The notes: generated from the sequence alone by a model not told the origin. DNA of 64,000 bases from Agrocybe praecox (GCA_964017145.1 OZ024842.1:3348001-3412000); one strand, 5' to 3'; counted from the first letter of the stretch, positions 44,220-55,607 are shown. A program made the numbers and translations.

Positions 44220-45001
44220 CGTAGGTTCTAGTAGAACGTGTCAGTTGACTAGGTCATGATAGAGAATTTTGTAACGGGATACCTTGTTCAATATATTATT
44301 GAAAATAAAAAACTGTCAGCTTCTGAATATGCTGAAGGCTGCAATGGGGAGAAAGACCGAGACTCGATTGGTATGAGTTACTACAGCCCACAAACCTACC
44401 CACTTATAAGTGTTCCCCTGCATAGTAAGTTCCGAAACGACCGATCGCATAGGAAAGCGGCGAAAGAAATAAGTGTAGGAGCGTGCACCCCGGATCGAAA
44501 AGTTGGCTCAGGACCACCTTGGAGGTGCGCTAAGGACGGCTGACTTGTCACCGGCACCTCAAAACGCTTGGCTTGCAGCATATGAAGATCTCACTATCAA
44601 CTTCTCAATTATACATAGCCCTTATATAAAACGAAGTCCGCATTTGTTATTACTGTTATTGACTGCCGGGTGCACTGCTACTAGCTAGAAGCGTTAGGGC
44701 GGAGTATCAAAAAATTGACGCCCGGCGGCGAATTGGTTCGGGAGTCTCCGAAGTCGTGCCGGATAAACTCAACGCACGTGATACGTACCTGTGATTTAGC
44801 GCGCAGTCGTACGGTCTAGACCCTCTAAACTACGACAAAAGCCACACTCAAAGGAAGATACGGAGTATCGTCAAAAATTGAATATAACATTAAATTTTTC
44901 TATACGCGGCTCATCATGAATCACGGGACTTTGAATAGGAAAGCATGATCCTTTGTCTGATGTTATTTTCACGATCCATGTATATTGTTCTAAAATATAG
45001 T
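44220..45001. other. Spacer between Cys-rich genes 2 and 3
   Basis: About 780 bp. No supported gene; plus-strand frames at 44256-44543 and 44503-44688 carry no signature. It should include the promoter of gene 2 and the 3' flank of gene 3. Confidence 0.35.
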
Positions 45002-45274
45002 TTAGATAGGTTGGCAGCATCCCCAGCATTCCTCAGAGCCAGTAGGAGCCTGTCCGGCTGGACAAGTTGGCTTGACTGGTCGGCAGACGGCAGTGCAGAG
45101 AACCGGATCTGGTTGGCAGCATCCCCAGCATCCCTCTGAGCCAGAAGGTGACTGACCTGCTGGGCAGGTGGGTTTGACAGGCCTACAGACCGCAGTGCAG
45201 AAGACTTGAGGTGCAGCGTAAGTGCCGGTGAGTAGAGAGGCGGTAAAGATGATGGTTGCAAATATGGCCTTCAT
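45002..45274 (-). CDS. Secreted cysteine-rich CWGCC-module protein 3 (two modules)
   Basis: Intronless, 90 residues. The signal peptide starts MKAIFATIIFTASLLTGTYA. Two nearly identical modules follow, both with CTAVCRPVKPTCPAGQ and ending GCWGCC or ECWGCC, joined by a five-residue linker (QPDPV). The high similarity of the two modules within this one protein suggests a recent internal duplication or conversion. It ends CQPI, as does protein 4. Twelve cysteines in about 70 mature residues. Confidence 0.82.
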   Translation of the reverse strand: MKAIFATIIFTASLLTGTYAAPQVFCTAVCRPVKPTCPAGQSPSGSEGCWGCCQPDPVLCTAVCRPVKPTCPAGQAPTGSEECWGCCQPI

Positions 45275-45910
45275 TGTGCGTTTCGTTAATTACTGTAAAT
45301 CTGATCAGCGCTGGGCCGCGTTAGCAAGGAAAGACTGGAGTGTACCCACCAGCTGCAAAGGATAATTTTGTAATAATTGTCTCAGGATATACGTTTTTGC
45401 TTTTAAAGGATTCGTGGACAGTTGTGGAGAACGTCGAATCGCTTGGCATGTCAAACAAACCCGTTATGCCATGGGGGATTGCACTGTCCGAATCTTCGAA
45501 GACAATATTCCAAGACAATGAGTCCCTTGAAACTAGTAGAGCTCTTGTGTACGTGGGTCTAATCGAAAGGAATTGCGGAGGTAGACTGGCCAGGGACAAG
45601 ACTGAGTCGCATGCGTGTCACATGGCCCCTCGCCGGAAGTCGGAAAGAATAACGTTTGTAAGTCGTGTCTTTGGATGGGAGGATTCCAATTTCCATCCAC
45701 ATGTCTGTTTAGAGTGACCAACACTACCTGAAACTTACCAATTATAAGTCATTCGGCCAAACAGTATCAGAATGCTAATACACATCAAATGAATTATCGA
45801 ACATTTCTCTTATTTCTCTGATACGATATAGTCACTACAGAGTACCCTTTATTCTACGTCCGCGTATCACGCCGCATTGTTAAGGAGAACATCTTTCGGA
45901 TGTTTATGAT
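45275..45910. other. Spacer between Cys-rich genes 3 and 4
   Basis: About 640 bp, promoter of gene 3 and 3' flank of gene 4. Frames at 45340-45717 (plus) and 45321-45599 (minus) overlap each other and look like chance frames. Confidence 0.35.
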
Positions 45911-46183
45911 TTAGATAGGTTGGCAGCATCCCCAGCATCCCTCAGAACCGGATGGCGCTTCGCCTGTCGGGCAAACCGGAGGCTCGGGCTGGCAGACGGC
46001 AGCACAAAAGACGGGCTCGGGCTCGCAGCATCCCCAGCATCCGTCGGACCCAGTGGGGGACTGTCCAGCGGGGCAAGAGGGCTTTTCAGGAATGCAAACG
46101 GCGGCGCAAACACCTTGAGACACAGCGTAGGCACTAGTGAAGAGCGAGGCGACGATAACGATGCTTGCAAAGACGGCCTTCAT
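45911..46183 (-). CDS. Secreted cysteine-rich CWGCC-module protein 4 (two modules)
   Basis: Intronless, 90 residues, the closest paralogue of protein 3 in length and layout. The signal peptide starts MKAVFASIVIVASLFTSAYA. Two modules follow: CAAVCIPEKPSC with GSDGCWGCC, and CAAVCQPEPPVC with GSEGCWGCC, joined by EPEPV. It ends CQPI. The variable positions between cysteines 2 and 3 are more acidic here (IPEKPS, QPEPPV) than in protein 3 (RPVKPT), so the net charge of the two paralogues differs. Confidence 0.82.
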   Translation of the reverse strand: MKAVFASIVIVASLFTSAYAVSQGVCAAVCIPEKPSCPAGQSPTGSDGCWGCCEPEPVFCAAVCQPEPPVCPTGEAPSGSEGCWGCCQPI

Positions 46184-46825
46184 TGTAATTTCTAGAGCCT
46201 TGATATTAACTTACTTGGCCATACGGCGGAACAATTTGTGGGTATGTATGTATGTATGTACCTTTCGTAACGTCAAACGTTCTTTGAAGCTTCAGAAATT
46301 ACCAGGGATGACCATTATGAGCGAATTGTCAGTTTATGAATGAATGCTGTAAGAGATGAAATGCTCACTCTGGTGACGAGAATACTCGATGGTAGAAGTC
46401 CATGGCGATTTTGCCCTCCTTTTAACTATTTCCTGGATCCCCGCCAATGACCTTCGAAACATTTTGTTCACTCCAGCTTACTCCAGAAAGTTCGAAGGTA
46501 ACGAAAGTCTGGACAAATATAGGCGAATTTGATATTCGACGACAAAAATATGGGACATCTCTTTTGGGTATTAGTATAGCCCAAAATAGATTATTACAGA
46601 TGGCTTGGCACTAACCCCAAATTTCCCTAAATTTGGGATCTTTTCTTGCAAAACAAGGCCAAGACTGTATGTGCATAGCTTGTTATAGAAAAGCGCCTTG
46701 AGAGACGTATTGCTATCGTTACATACTTTAATACAATGCGGTACTCAGCATTGGTGTTCAAATTTCGACATCCACCGATGGTTACGGAAAGTGAGAAAAG
46801 AAAACATGTAGTAATACGGAGAGCT
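46184..46825. other. Spacer, Cys-rich gene 4 promoter and MFS 3' flank
   Basis: About 640 bp. Apart from the GTAT repeat I see no gene or element. Confidence 0.35.
46242..46260. repeat. (GTAT)n microsatellite
   Basis: Just over four tandem GTAT units, about 60 bp upstream of the start of Cys-rich gene 4, inside its likely promoter or 5' UTR. Confidence 0.8.
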
Positions 46826-49136
46826 TTAGTAATTCTCTGGTTCGCCAAGCTGGATCCTCCATTTCTCTCCAAGGTACATGAGAGTGACGATGGGAAGGAA
46901 AGCTAGAATGCTGATGGAACGTGTCAAGAAGGAGTACTTAATGCGTAGCAAACATTTGAGACTAACCATATGGCTGCAAACACTGTGAAAGACCATTGGA
47001 ATCCGATCTTGAGAGAAATGTCGTTAGTTTACAGAAGTGCTAGGTGGATGATATAACCGCTACGACACCTTCTCGCCGAACGGGATGCTTTCGTCCAGAC
47101 CGGTTTTAGATTAATGGCGATGGGACTATATTGGAAAGTCCAGAACTCACGAGTAAAATCCTAGTGTAAGACCGAAAGCTTGACGCAAGAAGCTACGAAA
47201 ATTAGTATCCTTCAGCAGAATATTCGATGTGCATACACTACATCTCTCCCACAACGTACTTGAAACATTGACTAACATCATTACTGCGAGAGCGATAACA
47301 ATCGCTGCAGCTGTAGGTGTAACAAACAGACGTTACGATCTGTACTGCCAAGAGATTAATGTCAGAAAGGACCTCAAGGGTCATCCGCAAGTGAGAGAAG
47401 GTATGTTTTACTCCCGAAGCAAGCAACAGCTGACCACCAACGTTTGTAAGCTCTTTGCCAAAGATTTCTCGGGTAGAAATAATAACATACCCATTCCAAT
47501 ACATGGAGCAATGAAGGTAGTCGCGAAATGTATAGTTACACCATCTACATTGTTGGGCTCAGTAAACGTGACCGACAAAAATAAATGAGACAGTAACTTG
47601 CAGCTGTATTTGTAGTCAGCTCATAAGATTAATGGCAGGCGTGAATGAACCCCACATAATCAATCCAACAGGAACTGTCACCGCCCCAGTCCAAATACCC
47701 TGAAGTCGGACCTCCGATGGAGCTGCTTCGCCTGTTTGGAGGGCCTGACGGCGAGCGCGCATCATCATTGCATCCGTTACTGGCCCGGAGCATAATTCAC
47801 CTAGTGACCTAATATTCGTAATCTTTTAAGGCCGCGGGGAAAACGTAAAAACTTGAAAGAAATCAACTTACGCTCCCACCAAAAGGCTGACACCATTTGC
47901 TAGTCTGTTGTGGGAGGACGACTACTTATGAGTGAATGTTGGTTGATAGCGAAGAAAAGTACACACCCATTTCGCACAGTATCAAAATGATAAATCTCAG
48001 TGAAGAGCGTCGCCAACGTTAAAGCAGGTTCGATGGAAGCGAAGCCATATGTAACAGCACTAACAAGGTGAAGCTGTAAATTCCCCATAGCAAGACACAG
48101 CATAAATCTCACTAATATAGTGCCGGGAAAGCCACAGAAGGATACTTCAACATACTGAGAGGTTTAACGACAAAATCTGTAGCCTTTAACTGACGCGTCG
48201 AAGGTTTATCGAGATCCCAGAGACAGAGGCGACGCATATATGTCTTCAATAACATCGAGGGCGTTGTGTAACTGTTCCCAGAAAGAGAAGCGTCAGTCTT
48301 TTCATCGTCAACATTGTCCATTCGAGTAAAAATTTCGTCGTCCGTAGATTGATTTGGCCTGTCGAAGATGGTCTCTGGCATGAACAGCAAAGCAACGGTG
48401 AACATCACCCCATTCAAGATAGCACCAACCCAGAAACACCATCGCCAACCTCGGTCGCGAGCGACATATCCGCCAACCTAACGAAAGAAAATCAGAACGA
48501 AAGATTCGCGTCTTTAGTATGTATTTACAATAGGGGCTAAATGAGCGCCATTGGTGAGCATCAACGTGAATAATCCCATGGCTTTGCCTCTTTGATGAGA
48601 ATAGAACGTGTCCACCACCGTTCCTGCACCTAAAGCGAGTGCTGCTGAAGGACCAAAGCCATTTATAGCTCGAGCAATGATGAGAGTCCCAAATGATGAG
48701 GCTTTGGCGGATCCAATTGCAGACACAAATCCAATTAAAGTAGAAAGGAGGTAAACAGGCCTTCGACCGTACACATTGGCGAACGGAGTGAACAGCAAAG
48801 GCCCCAAAGCGCTGGTACCGATGGCCACTGTAGTCTGATACGTTGCTGTTACATGCGCAATCTTGAACTCATTGGCCAGTGGAACTACGGCTGGGTTGAT
48901 GATCGCGACGTTCAAAGTAGCTAGAAATGCCAAAAACGAGACTTGGAGAAGAATGGCGTATTTTAACCACTGAAATAAAGGTTAGCCCAGATCAACTGTT
49001 ATATACACGCGATAAGACGAACATTAGGATAATTCAATGGATCTATTGGTGAATCTGTTGGCTGTGGGATCAAAGGAAGACCACTGCCATCCAGCTTGAC
49101 TTGCCGCTCTTGAACTGTCGTCTTTTTGGCTTCCAT
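46826..49136 (-). CDS. MFS transporter (DHA1-like)
   Basis: Predicted proton-driven multidrug or metabolite exporter of the major facilitator superfamily, plasma membrane. The start at 49136 (MEAKKTTVQERQVK) gives a cytosolic N-terminus with PIDPLNYPN, then WLKYAILLQVSFLAFLATLN (helix 1), NVYGRRPVYLLSTLIGF (the G-x-x-x-D/GRR loop motif A), SFGTLIIARAINGFGPSAAL and GTVVDTFYSHQRGKAMGLF. After an intron GWRWCFWVGAILNGV is the motif-C area. The second half is in shorter exons: AVTYGFASIEPALTLATLFTEIYHF, LQGIWTGAVTVPVGLIMW, QIVTSVCYTYS, FLRQAFGLTLGFYS, IGFQWSFTVFAA and SILAFLPIVTLMYLGEKWR, ending GEPENY at 46826. All parts of a 12-helix protein are traceable. Substrate unknown. It is divergent from glucosidase II. 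Confidence 0.83.
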
Positions 49137-49658
49137 ACTTATCATAATCACTGATAACTCAGTGTGAAGGTGACGAAGGTTTGAGTGAAGTCGTTTTCAT
49201 GGTTCACATGCGTATTTGTGGAATTCTAAGTCCAGTAGCACCGTCTTATGAGCTCTTGGGAGTATCAAACCGCATGCGGTATGCATTTGCAGTCACAAGA
49301 TTTGTCCTGTTATAAGCGCTCCGGTTGAGTTTGGTTGAGGATACCGAGTGAGAAATATTATATGCGTTGTAGAATTTAGTCGCCGCCATTCTAACTGTTC
49401 CAAAGAGCCTAACTTCATGCGTCAAAGAGAAAACAGTTTGCATAGAAAGCTGGGTTGGGAAGTGAAGATTTACAAGGCGTCGAAACGTTTCAGATGAAGT
49501 ATAGTTACTGACCCCTAGGTAGTAGGTCACATGACGACAATTATTCCCAGTGCATCCTCGACGACGTGTAATTCGACCTCACACAAGGAACCACTTATAT
49601 CCCTGCATTTACTTTCTCCCAACTAGATTGAGGACTATTCAAAGGAGCGCACTCGAAA
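49137..49658. promoter_or_regulatory. Divergent promoter region, MFS / glucosidase II
   Basis: About 520 bp between two divergent starts. It must hold both promoters. No strong TATA box is evident. Confidence 0.35.
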
Positions 49659-52600
49659 ATGCGGTCCTGGTCCCTCGTCGGTGTTCTAACGCTTCTGGCA
49701 GCTGGCGAAACTTTGGCTTTCAAAGCGCACGACTTTAAAACTTGTTCACAATCAGGGTTCTGTCGACGCGGGAGGGCACTATCTGAGCGTGCAAAAGAAG
49801 CCAAATCGACATGGGTATCGCCTTACTCAGTCGAACCCGCTTCAGTCAGCATTTCAGCAAACCAAGGCATGTTCTCTGCTGCTGTCAAGTCAGCACTTTA
49901 TCCCGACATCAATTTCAGCCTTGAAGTACGCATTCAAGATGACGGTGTTGCTAGGGTGCGGATGGATGAAGTAGGGGGGCTTAGAAAGCGCTATGATGAA
50001 GCTGCATCATGGGCACTCATCGCTGAACCAACTATCAGCAAGGACGTCAAATGGACTACAGGCAAGAAGGATACGCGCGCTGTTTATGGCCAGAAGAAGG
50101 ATATCGAAGTCGTAGTTCAGCATCAGCCCCTGCGTATCTCGCTCCTTCGTAATGGAAAAGAACAGATTGTTCTTAACGGCGAAGGTCTTTTGCACATGGA
50201 ACACTTCCGCAACAAAATGGAAGCGCCCACCGTGACAGAGGAACCAGGGCCGGAACCACTTGAAGGAGAAGACAGCCCCAAGGAGCCAGAAGGGCAAGCT
50301 GTTTTGAAAGCCGAGAATCCTCGAGCGTGGTTCGAAGGCGACACCGAAGACGCGCTTTTCGAGGAAACCTTTTCGTCATGGACAGACTCCAAGCCCAAAG
50401 GTACGCGTTAAGCATTAATCCAGGCCTCCGTGTTGTCTCAAACGAATCACTCTGTAGGACCCGAGTCTCTTTCCATCGACATCGACTTCCCAAATCATGG
50501 AGTAGTCTATGGTATCCCTCAGCACGCTACTAACCTCGCATTGCCTTCGACTACTGGCAATGATCCAACTTTTACGGACCCTTACAGGTTGTATAACTCG
50601 GACGTTTTCGAGTACCTGGCGTCATCTCCTGTGTCGCTATACGGCTCAATTCCTCTCATGCACGCTCATTCGACTGAATCAACTATTGCTGTATTCCATG
50701 TCGTCGGCTCGGATACTTGGATCGATGTATCACACGCATCCGACAAATCTACCCAGACCCACTGGATTTCAGAGTCTGGTATCCTCGACACATTCCTTCT
50801 TCCTGGACCTACCTCTGAAGACGTATTCAAACAATACAGTCGCCTTACAGGAACTCAGGCAATGCCTGCTCACTGGAGTCTGGGCTACCATCAGTGCAGG
50901 TGGAACTATGTTAGCTCTGAGGACGTCCGCACTGTCCAAAAACGCTTCGACGAGGAAGACATGCCTGTGGACGTCTTTTGGCTTGATATTGAATACGCCG
51001 ATGATCACAAATACTTCATGTGGAAGGATAAGACGTTCCCGGATCCTGTCGAGATGACCAATGATGTTGTAGCAAATGGAAGGAAGGTAAGTAATCCACT
51101 AACTTCAAACTAGTATGACAACAATACTCATGTTCTTTTCAGATGGTTGTCATTGTGGACCCTCATTTGAAGCGAAGCAATGATTATCCCGCTTACAAGC
51201 AAGCGTCTGAACTCGGTATCCTTGTAAAACCCAGCTCTGGCGAAGGAGAATACGAAGGTTGGTGCTGGCCAGGTAGTAGCTCTTGGACAGACTTCTTCAA
51301 CCCGGCCTCTTGGGACTGGTGGATCAATATCTTCAAACCTAAAGAAATTGAAGGCAAATGGACATGGACGAAGAGCTCAACAGACATCCATATCTGGAAC
51401 GATATGAATGAGGTATGCTTTCTACATCAACAAAGGAATATCGATTAATAGTTCAATTTCAGCCCTCTGTCTTCAACGGGCCCGAGATTTCTATGCCCAG
51501 AGATAACATTCATTACGGTGGATGGGAACATCGTGATGTGCACAACATCAATGGCATGCTCTACGTGAGTTCCGAAGAATCATGGCATGAATGTATATTT
51601 ACCAATACCCTCAGTCGAACCTTACCTACCAAGCTGTGGCTGCTCGAACTGACTCTCCTCAGAGGCCCTTTGTCTTGACTCGCGCTTTCTTCGCCGGATC
51701 GCAGCGTTTCGGTGCCATGTGGACCGGGGACAACCTTGGAACTTGGGAACATATGGCAGTGGGCATCAAGATGGTCCTTGCAAATAACCTGGGTGGCTTC
51801 AGCTTCTCTGGATGTATGTTTCTTGATATCTTCTTATATTTGGATTTAAAGCTGATGCAATGGGATTCGTAGCTGACGTTGGAGGTTTCTTCGGTAACCC
51901 TGAGCCAGAGATGCTCGTTCGCTGGTATCAAGTTGGTGCCTTTGCACCTTTCTTCAGAGCCCATGCTCACATCGATACGAAACGTCGCGAGCCTTTCTTG
52001 CTCGATGAACCCTACAAGGGTATCGTCAAAGACATTCTCCGCCTTCGTTACACCTTACTCCCAATGTGGTACACCGCTTTCCGGGAGACCTCTGTTACCG
52101 GAATGCCTATCTTGAGGTACTTTTAAAATTCCTTTTAAAATTTGGCAGACAAGTTAAACCACTTTGCTTCAGACCGCAGTTCATCATGTTCCCCAAAGAT
52201 AAAACCGGATTTACCATTGACGATCAATATTACATCGGATCCTCTGGACTTCTTGTCAAGCCTGTCACAGGAAAGGATGTGACCGAGTCAAAGGTTTACC
52301 TTGCAGAAGACCAAGTGCGTTAAATGTTCAAGTTTTACTGAAGCATATTTGCTTATTTATTGCTTTTTAGGTTTACTATGATTACTTGACCAACTTTGCG
52401 TACCGCGGTGCGGCTAAAGGAAAGGAAATCACTGTACCTTCGGCACTCCATCAATTACCCCTCTTCCTTAGGGGAGGATCTATCCTTGCTACCCGTGAAC
52501 GCCCCAGGCGCTCTTCGTCCCTCATGCACCGTGATCCTTTCACACTCAAAATTGCCCTCAGCCAGGCTGGAGTAGCTAAGGGTGAATTATATCTCGATGA

Positions 52601-52985
52601 TGGTGTCACATATGATCATACCAAGGGCGATTTCATCTGGCGTGAATTTGCTGCCAACAAGGTCGGCAAGAAGGGTCTACGAATCACCAGCAAGGATCTT
52701 GCGGCTGCTAAGCCGGGTGATGCTGTTGATGGTGTTGCTCTCACAACCTACAACCCTGAAAATAAATTTGTGGAGAGTGTTTCCGATGTCCGCGTCGAAA
52801 AAGTTGTCATCCTCGGATTGTCTGCCAAACCATCGAGCGTCAAGGTTGATGGTGGCGATGAACTCATTTGGGAGTACACTCCCGGAGTTTCGTCTGCAGA
52901 CAAGAAGGACGGAAGCGCCAGTGTCTTGGTTATTAAAGACCCTAGAGTTTTGATTAAAAATGATTGGGCAGTTGTCATCCAGTAG
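49659..52985 (+). CDS. ROT2: Glucosidase II alpha subunit (GH31)
   Basis: ER-lumen alpha-glucosidase that trims the two inner glucoses from N-glycans in glycoprotein folding control, acting with a beta subunit that carries the ER retention signal. The signal peptide is [20 protein letters not shown], followed by [12 protein letters not shown], the characteristic Cys-pair start of the family. Exon 1 is 49659-50400, exon 2 50458-51086, and exon 3 starts at 51143; later exons end at 52985. The GH31 barrel has [30 protein letters not shown], the nucleophile site IHIWNDMNE followed by PSVFNGPE, the acid/base site [12 protein letters not shown], and [20 protein letters not shown] with [18 protein letters not shown]-terminal beta domains include [18 protein letters not shown]. 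About 960 residues, normal for the family. The insert after the N-terminal domain is Glu/Pro-rich. Confidence 0.95.
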
Positions 52986-53387
52986 AATGGGATGGATATT
53001 CTTCAAGTACACTACATATAATACCCCCTTCTAAATGGAATGTAAATTACGCGTGTTTCTGACAAGTCGTGTTGTGATATTGCACTGCATGGTTGAACAT
53101 TATAGAACAAGAAGGGGAATGACTAACAAAAGGTTTGAAAACATGGTTTTTTACTGGCCGTTGAAGAAGTGTTTGCAACTGCAACACATAAAAAGTGGGC
53201 CAACTTGTTACTACGTACTTACTACTTAATAATCCAAAATGTATACGCTCACACAACCATGGTTGTTTTGAGATAAGAGAAATCACATAACTGCTATTGC
53301 AAAGAGAAAAGTCCAAAGAAAAAAGACACAGACAGGTGTTAGTGATCAGAAGGGAAGAATACATACAAAGACCAGAGAAGAAAATAC
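52986..53387. other. Convergent 3' region
   Basis: About 400 bp between glucosidase II and a minus-strand gene. It should hold both terminators. No gene seen. Confidence 0.35.
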
Positions 53388-55607
53388 TTAATAATGCATG
53401 TAACTAGTTTCACCATGGGGGGGTTGCTTGGCCCTGGTAGGATATGAGGGCGCATTCAGACTATTGGTCATAGTGGGAGGTTTCGTCGATGTACCGCGGA
53501 CGGGCATCAGAGCCGGCGTCACATAAGGAATGCCTAGGGGAGTAGCAGGAATACCCATGGGGTAGCCACTGGGCATATGCAAAAACGTTGCAGGGTAAGC
53601 AGCAGGCAAGCCAACTGCTGTATAAGCGGGATAGAAGTAAGGGAAAGTAGCGGTTTGAGGGGATACTATGTGAGGCGAAAGAGATGACGGAGAAAACTGG
53701 GGATAGAATGTCGAAGATATAGGGAATGCACCTGGTTGTTGTTGTAGGTGCGATGAAGATGAGGATGCCATTGATGTACGAGATCCATTGTTGGATGATT
53801 TCTTTTTGCCGTGCGAGTCTTTCGTGTTGTTCTTCTGCTTCTTTTGTTGAGGCAGAGATATAGGTTTACTTTCAATCCAGCCGTCGTGCGAAACGAAGTT
53901 TGCAGTCGAAGGTGTCACGGGCAACGGCGATGGAGATGGAGATTCCGCTTCGCGGCGAACTTCAGCAGAAATGATTTCCTTTATATCCCCAGAAGAAGAG
54001 GAGTCTGTACGACGCCGTGTTAATACTCGGAACAATTCCTTAGTCCTCTGGGACTTGTCGGTAGGCAATGAGGTTGAAGCTGCCGGTTGCTTGATATCTA
54101 TCCACCCATCGTCCTCATCACATGACGGAGTAGAAAGTCTGGACGCCCGGTCACCGCCATCTTCGGAAACACTCAAGCGAGGAGCTAGCACTGCAGGCTC
54201 GTTTCCTATAGGGCTGGGGCTATAGCTAGCATATTTCGAGGGAATTATGCTGGTGTGAATACTATTCAAAGCATTGCTTTCCTCGGGAGCAGTTTCAGAA
54301 CGTATACGGTCCACAATTTCGCGAGTCCTTGACTTGCGAGTGCGGGTACGTTGTGCAGGTTCTTGTAAGAAAGGAGGGAGCAAGTCGACTTTGTTATACT
54401 GTTCGACCTCGACCTCTGTGAAAAAACCCTGGTCATCCTTTTTGATCTTGATCGACGAGGTGGCGTTCAGTGTCGGGAAAGTGAAGTTTGAGAATGACGA
54501 TGGAAGTGGTGACTTCTTTGGGAGTTTTGTTTCGAGAACGAAAGAAGCCATTTGGGAAGGTTCTTCGTTCAGATGAGAACAGAAAGTCGGCACAAATAAA
54601 GAGGCTGATGCATTTAATGACTTTCCAGGTGAAATCGGTTGGTCGCGCCGTTCAGAGCCCACATTATCAAACAGTGAACTCCCTTGAATCCTGGGTTCGT
54701 TTAATAGCAGTGGTGTCTTTGGTGTAATGGGAATAGGAATTGAATCAACTGAACCTTCAGAGAAGGTCAGGTCGATGCTCGATGTAGATTGGTCTAGGTC
54801 GCCATAGGATGAAGATGAACCCATAAGAGATTCATCGCTGTCCATGGAGCTATCATAGGCAGGACCATTGATGAGCTCCTCGAAAAGGACATTCCATTTT
54901 TCCCTGCCTGCTTGGACATCCTTTTCATCTCTCTCCAACTCCAGATTGCAAAAACCGTTCGAACCGAGCTCATGAGGTTCAAGGTCGGGAAAAGAGTTGA
55001 AATTGAACCCGACATCTCGTTCGTACGCCAGAAGAACCTCAGATGCATTTTTTGCCCCGACCAACTCCAAGTTTAGACCAACTTCCTCCTCCACTGCTTT
55101 TCGGGCTTTTCGTCGAGAAGAATTCGGAGCCAATGATCGGTGATCTTGTATAACCTCGAGTCCAAAAAAGAGAGATCCTTGAAATTGGGGTTTACGAACG
55201 CTGGAGTCTGAAGGATCTTGCTTCACATTATATGACCATGATACGAGCTGGTAGGAAGTGGACCACCAGTCAAGTGGGATGACCTCCCAGCCATCTTCGC
55301 CCTTAACGACATATTGGTCGATATTCGACTTCATGAACAGGTCGTTGTATGTCTTCCAGTCGTATCTGATAAAGTAGGCACGATTGGCATGCATAAATAA
55401 AGGATGGTATTTAGAGGAACTCACGAAGCGGCCACCAAGTTTATCAAACGAAAGGAAACAACTTGGTGATGCCTTCACAGAGGACCACGATAATGCAATG
55501 CAGACGGGTAACCAGATAGAGAGACCGGTGGTTAGTTGGGGGAGAATACAAAATCGATCCCCAACATGTGTGCGATGTCGCCTGAGTTTGCAAACAGGAG
55601 AGCACAA
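53388..55607 (-). CDS. Large low-complexity protein, unrecognised
   Basis: One long frame covers most of the gene. From about 55310 down it reads MKSNIDQYVVKGEDGWEVIP, then an acidic Ser-rich middle, then a basic Ser/Lys stretch (KKQKNNTKDSHGKKKSSNNG) and a Pro/Tyr/Ala-rich tail ending SYMHY. Three segments share an Asp-Gly-Trp core (EDGWEVIP, DDGWIDIKQP, HDGWIESKPI), which may be a short repeated interaction motif. Near 55430-55370 there is a GTGAGT donor and a TATCAG acceptor 59 nt apart, so the first part of the open frame is probably not coding as read. Splicing shifts the N-terminus to another frame, and the true start is unresolved. I do not recognise the family. Most of it looks disordered. 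Confidence 0.6.
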   Translation of the reverse strand: MCSPVCKLRRHRTHVGDRFCILPQLTTGLSIWLPVCIALSWSSVKASPSCFLSFDKLGGRFVSSSKYHPLFMHANRAYFIRYDWKTYNDLFMKSNIDQYVVKGEDGWEVIPLDWWSTSYQLVSWSYNVKQDPSDSSVRKPQFQGSLFFGLEVIQDHRSLAPNSSRRKARKAVEEEVGLNLELVGAKNASEVLLAYERDVGFNFNSFPDLEPHELGSNGFCNLELERDEKDVQAGREKWNVLFEELINGPAYDSSMDSDESLMGSSSSYGDLDQSTSSIDLTFSEGSVDSIPIPITPKTPLLLNEPRIQGSSLFDNVGSERRDQPISPGKSLNASASLFVPTFCSHLNEEPSQMASFVLETKLPKKSPLPSSFSNFTFPTLNATSSIKIKKDDQGFFTEVEVEQYNKVDLLPPFLQEPAQRTRTRKSRTREIVDRIRSETAPEESNALNSIHTSIIPSKYASYSPSPIGNEPAVLAPRLSVSEDGGDRASRLSTPSCDEDDGWIDIKQPAASTSLPTDKSQRTKELFRVLTRRRTDSSSSGDIKEIISAEVRREAESPSPSPLPVTPSTANFVSHDGWIESKPISLPQQKKQKNNTKDSHGKKKSSNNGSRTSMASSSSSHLQQQPGAFPISSTFYPQFSPSSLSPHIVSPQTATFPYFYPAYTAVGLPAAYPATFLHMPSGYPMGIPATPLGIPYVTPALMPVRGTSTKPPTMTNSLNAPSYPTRAKQPPHGETSYMHY

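Noticed and set aside
45321..45717. Opposed frames on both strands in the spacer between Cys-rich genes 3 and 4
   Set aside because: They mirror each other across the same DNA and neither has a signal peptide or Cys module.
42368..46183. Repeated word GGCAGCATCCCCAGCATCC considered as a DNA repeat or CRISPR-like array
   Set aside because: Each copy falls at the same codon positions of the CWGCC module and spacing is that of protein modules and genes, so coding constraint explains it.
53388..55607. The full 739-codon reading as the true protein start
   Set aside because: A GTGAGT...CAG intron of 59 nt inside it would change frame, so the first roughly 95 residues of that reading are doubtful.
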